Assembly: GCF_038502225.1 (NCBI RefSeq)
Contig: NC_091308.1
Coordinates: forward strand, 22,505,240-22,569,239
DNA: 64,000 bases
Reading direction: 5' to 3'
Source: Cherax quadricarinatus
Lineage: Eukaryota > Arthropoda > Malacostraca > Decapoda > Parastacidae
Of this stretch, positions 59,801 through 64,000 are shown piece after piece. Position 1 is the first letter of the stretch. Every line of letters starts with the position of its first letter. Below the pieces are notes generated by a model. The model saw nothing but the letters and a program-made list of their open reading frames with translations, searched no databases and was not told the DNA's origin. The translations under genes and the position numbers were made by a program.

Positions 59801-62155
59801 TCACCTAGTTGTACTCACCTAGTTGAGGTTGCAGGGGTCGAGTCCGAGCTCCTGGCCCCGCCTCTTCACTGATCGCTACTAGGTCACTCTCCCTGAACCG
59901 TGAGCTTTATCATACCTCTGCTTAAAGCTATGTATGGATCCTGCCTCCACTACATCGCTTCCCAAACTATTCCACTTACTGACTACTTTGTGGCTGAAGA
60001 AATACTTCCTAACATCCCTGTGATTCATCTGTGTCTTCAACTTCCAACTGTGTCCCTTGTTACTGTGTCCAATCTCTGGAACATCCTGTCTTTGTCCACC
60101 TTGTCAATTCCTCACAGTATTTTGTATGTCGTTATCATGTCCCCCCTATCTCTCCTGTCCTCCAGTGTCGTCAGGTTGATTTCCCTTAACCTCTCCTCGT
60201 AGGACATACCCCTTAGCTCTGGGACTAGTCTTGTTGCAAACCTTTGCACTTTCTCTAGTTTCTTTACGTGCTTGGCTAGGTGTGGGTTCCAAACTGGTGC
60301 CGCATACTCCAATATGGGCCTAACGTACACAGTGTACAGGGTCCTGAACGATTCCTTATTAAGATGTCGGAATGCTGTTCTGAGGTTTGCTAGGCGCCCA
60401 TATGCTGCAGCCGTTATTTGGTTGATGTGCTCTTCAGGAGATGTGCCTGATGTTATACTCACCCCAAGATCTTTTTCCTTGAGTGAGGTTTGTAGTCTCT
60501 GGCCCCCTAGACTGTACTCCGTCTGCGGTCTTCATTGCCCTTCCCCAATCTTCATGACTTTGCACTTGGTGGGATTGAACTCCTGGAGCCAATTGCTGGA
60601 CCAGGTCTGCAGCCTGTCCAGATCCCTTTGTAGTTCTGCCTGGTCTTCGATCGAGTGAATTCTTCTCATCAACTTCACGTCATCTGCAAACAGGGACACC
60701 TCAGAGTCTATTCCTTCCGTCATGTCGTTCACAAATACCAGAAACAGCACTGGTCCTAGGACTGACCCCTGTGGGACCCCGCTGGTCACAGGTGCCCACT
60801 CTGACACCTCGCCACGTACCATGACTCGCTGCTGTCTTCCTGACAAGTATTCCCTGATCCATTGTAGTGCCTTCCCTATTATCCCTGCTTGGTCCTCCAG
60901 TTTTTGCACCAATCTCTTGTGTGGAACTGTGTCAAACGCCTTCTTGCAGTCCAAGAATATGCAATCCACCCACCCCTCTCTCTCTTGTCTTACTGCTGTC
61001 ACCATGTCATAGAACTCCAGTAGGTTTGTGACACAGGATTTCCCGTCCCTGAAACCATGTTGGCTGCTGTTGATGAGATCATTCCTTTCTAGGTGTTCCA
61101 CCACTCTTCTCCTGATAATCTTCTCCATGATTTTGCATACTATACATATCAGTGACACTGGTCTGTAGTTTAGTGATTCATGTCTGTCTCCTTTTTTAAA
61201 GATTGGGACTACATTTGCTGTCTTCCATACCTCAGGCAATCTCCCTGTTTTGATAGATGTATTGAATATTGTTGTTAGGGATACACATAGCACCTCTGCT
61301 CCCTCTCTCAGGACCCATGGGGAGATGTTATCTGGCCCCATTGCCTTTGAGGTATCTAGCTCATTCAGAAGCCTCTTCACTTCTTCCTCGGTTGTGTGCA
61401 CTGTGTCCATCACTTGGTGGTGTGCCCCACCTCTCCGTCTTTCTGGAGCCCCTTCTGCCTCCTCTGTGAACACTTCTTTGAATCTCTTGTTGAGTTCCTC
61501 ACATACTTCACGGTCATTTCTTGTTGTCTCTCCTCCATCCTTCCTTAGCCTGATTACCTGGTCCTTGACTTGTTTTCCTCCTGATGTGGCTGTATAACAG
61601 TTTCGGGTCAGATTTGGCTTTCGTTGCTATGTCGTTTTCATATTGTCTTTGGGCCTCCCTTCTTATCTGTGCATATTCGTTTCTGGCTCTACGACTGCTC
61701 TCCTTATTCTCCTGGGTCCTTTGCCTTCTATATTTCTTCCATTCCCTAGCACACTTGGTTTTTGCCTCCCTGCACCTTTGGGTGAACCATGGGCTCATCC
61801 TGGCTTTTTCATTATTCCTGTTACCCTTGGGTACAAACCTCTCCTCAGCCTCCTTGCATATTGTTGCTACATATTCCATCATCTCATTAACTGGCTTCCC
61901 TGCCAGTTCTCTGTCCCACTGAACCCTGTTCAGGAAGTTCCTCATTCCTGTGTAGTCCCCTTTCTTGTAGTTTGGCTTCATTCGTCCTGGCCTTCCTGCT
62001 TCTCCCTCCACTTGTAGCTCTACTGTGTATTCGAAGCTTAAAATCACATGATCGCTGGCCCCAAGGGGTCTTTCATATGTGATGTCCTCGATGTCTGCAC
62101 TACTCAAGGTGAATACTAAGTCCAGCCTTGCTGGTTCATCCTCTCCTCTCTTTGT

Positions 62156-62160
<5 letters not shown>
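59790..62160 (-). pseudogene. LINE-C copy, endonuclease end through 3' UTR
   Basis: Minus strand. 62107-61514 is the endonuclease end (GASDHVILSFEYTVELQVEG, MSPWFTQRCREAK, YSHIRRKT). A 2-base deletion near 61580 shifts the frame. 61473-60532 is the RT: YRPVSLICIVCKIMEKIIRR, FLDCKKAFDTVPH, SGVPQGSVLGPVLF and LFADDVKLMRR. A second shift near 60525 leads to 60462-60112 (the VRPILEYAAPVWNPHL region). The rest of the C-terminus is degenerate, and the 3' UTR ends in the TG/CA tail. Motif C is intact, but the copy is broken by at least two shifts. Confidence 0.87.

Positions 62161-62188
<28 letters not shown>
62157..62188. repeat. (TG)n, LINE-C tail
   Basis: A run of about 16 TG units between the two LINE-C copies. 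It is the (CA)n tail of the right-hand copy, whose terminus (tactcacctatttg) follows. Confidence 0.95.
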
Positions 62189-62189
<1 letters not shown>

Positions 62190-64000
62190 CACCTATTTGT
62201 ACTCACCTATTTGTGGTTGCAGGGGTCGAGTCACAGCTCCTGGCCCCGCCTCTTCGCTGATTGCTACTAGGTCCTCTCTCTCCCTGCCCCATGAGCTCTA
62301 TCATACCTCGCCTTAAAACTATGTATGGTTCCTGCCTCCACCACATCACTTTCTAGGCTATTCCATGGCCTGACTACTCTATGACTGAAGAAATACTTCC
62401 TAACATCCCTTTGATTCATCTGAGTCTTCAACTTCCAATTGTGACCTCTTGTGTCTGTGTCCCATCTCTGGAACATCCCGTCTTTGTCCACCTCGTCTAT
62501 TCCGTGCAGTATTTTATATGTCGTTATCATGTCTCCCCTGACCCTCCTGGCCTCCAGTGTCGTCAGGCCGATTTCCCTCAACCTTTCTTCATAGGACAAT
62601 CCCCGTAGCTCTGGGACTAGTCTTGTTGCAAACCTTTGCACTTTCTCTAATTTCTTGACGTGCTTGACTAGGTGTGGATTCCAAACCGGTGCTGCATACT
62701 CCAGTATGGGCCTGACGTAGATGGTATACAGAGTCTTAAACGAATCCTTACTGAGGTATCGGAACGCTATCCGTAGGTTTGCCAGGCGCCCGTATGCTGC
62801 AGCAGTTATCTGATTGATGTGCGCCTCAGGAGATATGCTCGGTGTTATACTCACCCCCAGATCTTTTTCCTTGAGTGAGGTTTGCAGTCTTTGGCCATCT
62901 AAACTATATTGTGTCTGCGGTCTTCTTTGCCCTTCCCCAATCTTCATGACTTTGCATTTGGCAGGGTTAAATTCAAGGAGCCAGTTGCCGGACCAGGCTT
63001 GTAGCCTGTCCAGGTCTCTTTGTAGTCCTGCCTGATCCTCGTCCGATTCGATTCTTCTCATTAACTTCACATCATCTGCAAACAAGGACACTTCTGAGTC
63101 TATCCCTTCCGTTATGTCGTTCACGTATACCAAGAACAGCACAGGTCCTAGGACTGACCCCTGTGGAACCCCGCTTGTCACAGGCGCCCACTCTGACACC
63201 TCGTTGCGTACCATGACTCGTTGTTGCCTCCCTGTCAGATATTCTCTGATCCATTGCAGTGCCTTTCCTGTTATGTGTGCCTGGTCCTCTAGCTTTTGCA
63301 GTAACCTCTTGTGAGGAACTGTGTCAAAGGCCTTCTTGCAGTCCAAAAATACGCAGTCGATCCACCCCTTTCTCTCTTGTCTTACTTCTGTCACCTTGTC
63401 ATAAAACTCTAGTAGGTTTGTGACACAGGATTTTCCTTCCCTGAAACCGTGCTGGTTGTCAATTATACACTTGTTTCTTTCCAGGTGCCCCACCACTCTC
63501 CTCCTGATGATCTTCTCCATGACCTTGCATACTATACACGTTAGTGATACAGGTCTGTAGTTTAGTGCCTCATGTCTGTCTCCCTTTTTAAAAATTGGGA
63601 CTACATTTGCCATTTTCCATACCTCAGGGAGTTGCCCAGTTTCAAATGATGTGTTGAAGATCTTTGTTAATGGCTCACACAATATCTGTGCTCCCTCTTT
63701 AAGGACCCATGGAGAGATGTTGTCTGGTCCCACCGCCTTTGAGGTGTCAAGTTCGCATAGCAGCTTCTTCACCTCCTCCTTGGTTATATGTACCTCATCC
63801 AGCACTTGCTGGTGTGCCCCCCTGTTCTGATTTCTTGGAGTCCTACTGGTTTCCACTGTAAATACCTCTTTAAATCTTGTGTTGAGCTCCTGACATACCT
63901 CTCGGTCGTTTCTTGTGAATTCCCCATCACCCTTCCTCAGTCTGATTACCTGGTCCTTGACTGTTGTTTTCCTCCTGATGTGGCTGTACAACAGCTTAGG
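62190..64000 (-). mobile_element. LINE-C copy, truncated by the window edge
   Basis: Same family and orientation as 59790-62160 and directly upstream of it on the minus strand, so two copies lie head to tail with only the tail between them. It contains the 3' UTR (62190-62266) and the ORF below. The 5' part is off the window to the right. Confidence 0.88.
62267..64000 (-). CDS. LINE-C reverse transcriptase (partial at window edge)
   Basis: Open from the edge (ATG at 63991, MYSHIRRKTT, is probably internal) to the stop at 62267: at least 574 residues. Motifs are VPIFKKGDRHEALNYRPVSL, VMEKIIRRRVVGHLE, CVFLDCKKAFDTVPHKRLL (motif A), SGVPQGSVLGPVLFLVYVND (motif B) and SLFADDVKLMRR (motif C). The C-terminus has VRPILEYAAPVWNPHL, KILHGIDEVDKDG and ends RAHGAGRERT. 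This is the best preserved LINE-C RT here and has no frameshift in the visible part. Confidence 0.9.
   Translation of the reverse strand, partial: PKLLYSHIRRKTTVKDQVIRLRKGDGEFTRNDREVCQELNTRFKEVFTVETSRTPRNQNRGAHQQVLDEVHITKEEVKKLLCELDTSKAVGPDNISPWVLKEGAQILCEPLTKIFNTSFETGQLPEVWKMANVVPIFKKGDRHEALNYRPVSLTCIVCKVMEKIIRRRVVGHLERNKCIIDNQHGFREGKSCVTNLLEFYDKVTEVRQERKGWIDCVFLDCKKAFDTVPHKRLLQKLEDQAHITGKALQWIREYLTGRQQRVMVRNEVSEWAPVTSGVPQGSVLGPVLFLVYVNDITEGIDSEVSLFADDVKLMRRIESDEDQAGLQRDLDRLQAWSGNWLLEFNPAKCKVMKIGEGQRRPQTQYSLDGQRLQTSLKEKDLGVSITPSISPEAHINQITAAAYGRLANLRIAFRYLSKDSFKTLYTIYVRPILEYAAPVWNPHLVKHVKKLEKVQRFATRLVPELRGLSYEERLREIGLTTLEARRVRGDMITTYKILHGIDEVDKDGMFQRWDTDTRGHNWKLKTQMNQRDVRKYFFSHRVVRPWNSLESDVVEAGTIHSFKARYDRAHGAGRERT

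Overview
The window is eukaryotic nuclear DNA. It has a spliced host gene, very long introns and dense, nested non-LTR retrotransposons (LINEs), Tigger/pogo DNA transposons, TTAA-flanked MITEs, SINEs and microsatellites. The repeat mix (RTE-type LINEs ending near 'ccaccctgcctcggtggg', CR1-like LINEs with octamer tails, (CA)n-tailed LINEs with CCCH-finger ORF1s) suggests an arthropod, most likely a decapod crustacean. That assignment is inference from memory of such genomes.

The only host gene I can support is a Vti1a-like SNARE gene on the minus strand. Exon 1 (start codon at 49135) is 49042-49135, exon 2 is 40425-40483 and exon 3 is 7501-7645. All splice sites are GT-AG, the phases match (1, 0, 1), and the joined product reads as the N-terminal helical domain of VTI1A. 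Intron 1 is about 8.6 kb, intron 2 about 32.8 kb, and intron 3 runs off the left edge. The SNARE motif and membrane anchor are not in the window.

I label six LINE families. LINE-A is CR1-like: full length at 42838-46960 (minus) with an esterase-type ORF1 and an endonuclease-RT ORF2, plus a 3' fragment at 1-767. LINE-B is a single-ORF endonuclease-RT element: a long copy at 31613-35390, a much-interrupted copy at 15290-22868, and fragments at 1487-6180, 23605-24352 and 38180-39740. LINE-C has a CCCH-finger ORF1 and a (CA)n tail: 13640-14800, 52195-53021, 58331-59690 and 59790-64000. LINE-D is RTE-like: 11955-13190, 24995-27340, 35460-37434 and 40791-42345. LINE-E is Jockey-like: 53022-56600. 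LINE-F carries RNase H: 50100-51487 and 56929-58330.

Tigger-type DNA transposons lie at 768-1486 (remnant), 3221-5552 (intact transposase), 9231-11567 (near-identical but frameshifted), and 18298-19809, 27384-28610 and 30484-31469 (internally deleted). MITEs with TTAA target duplications are nested in LINE-B copies. The record of nesting is clear: LINE first, TTAA MITE into the LINE, Tigger into the MITE or LINE.

No CRISPR array, operon or defence system was seen. The most useful observations are the split Vti1a gene, stop/start-overlap ORF pairs in two LINEs, catalytic-motif mutations in otherwise well preserved LINE-B copies, chimeric LINE junctions, and an inverted duplication around a deleted Tigger.
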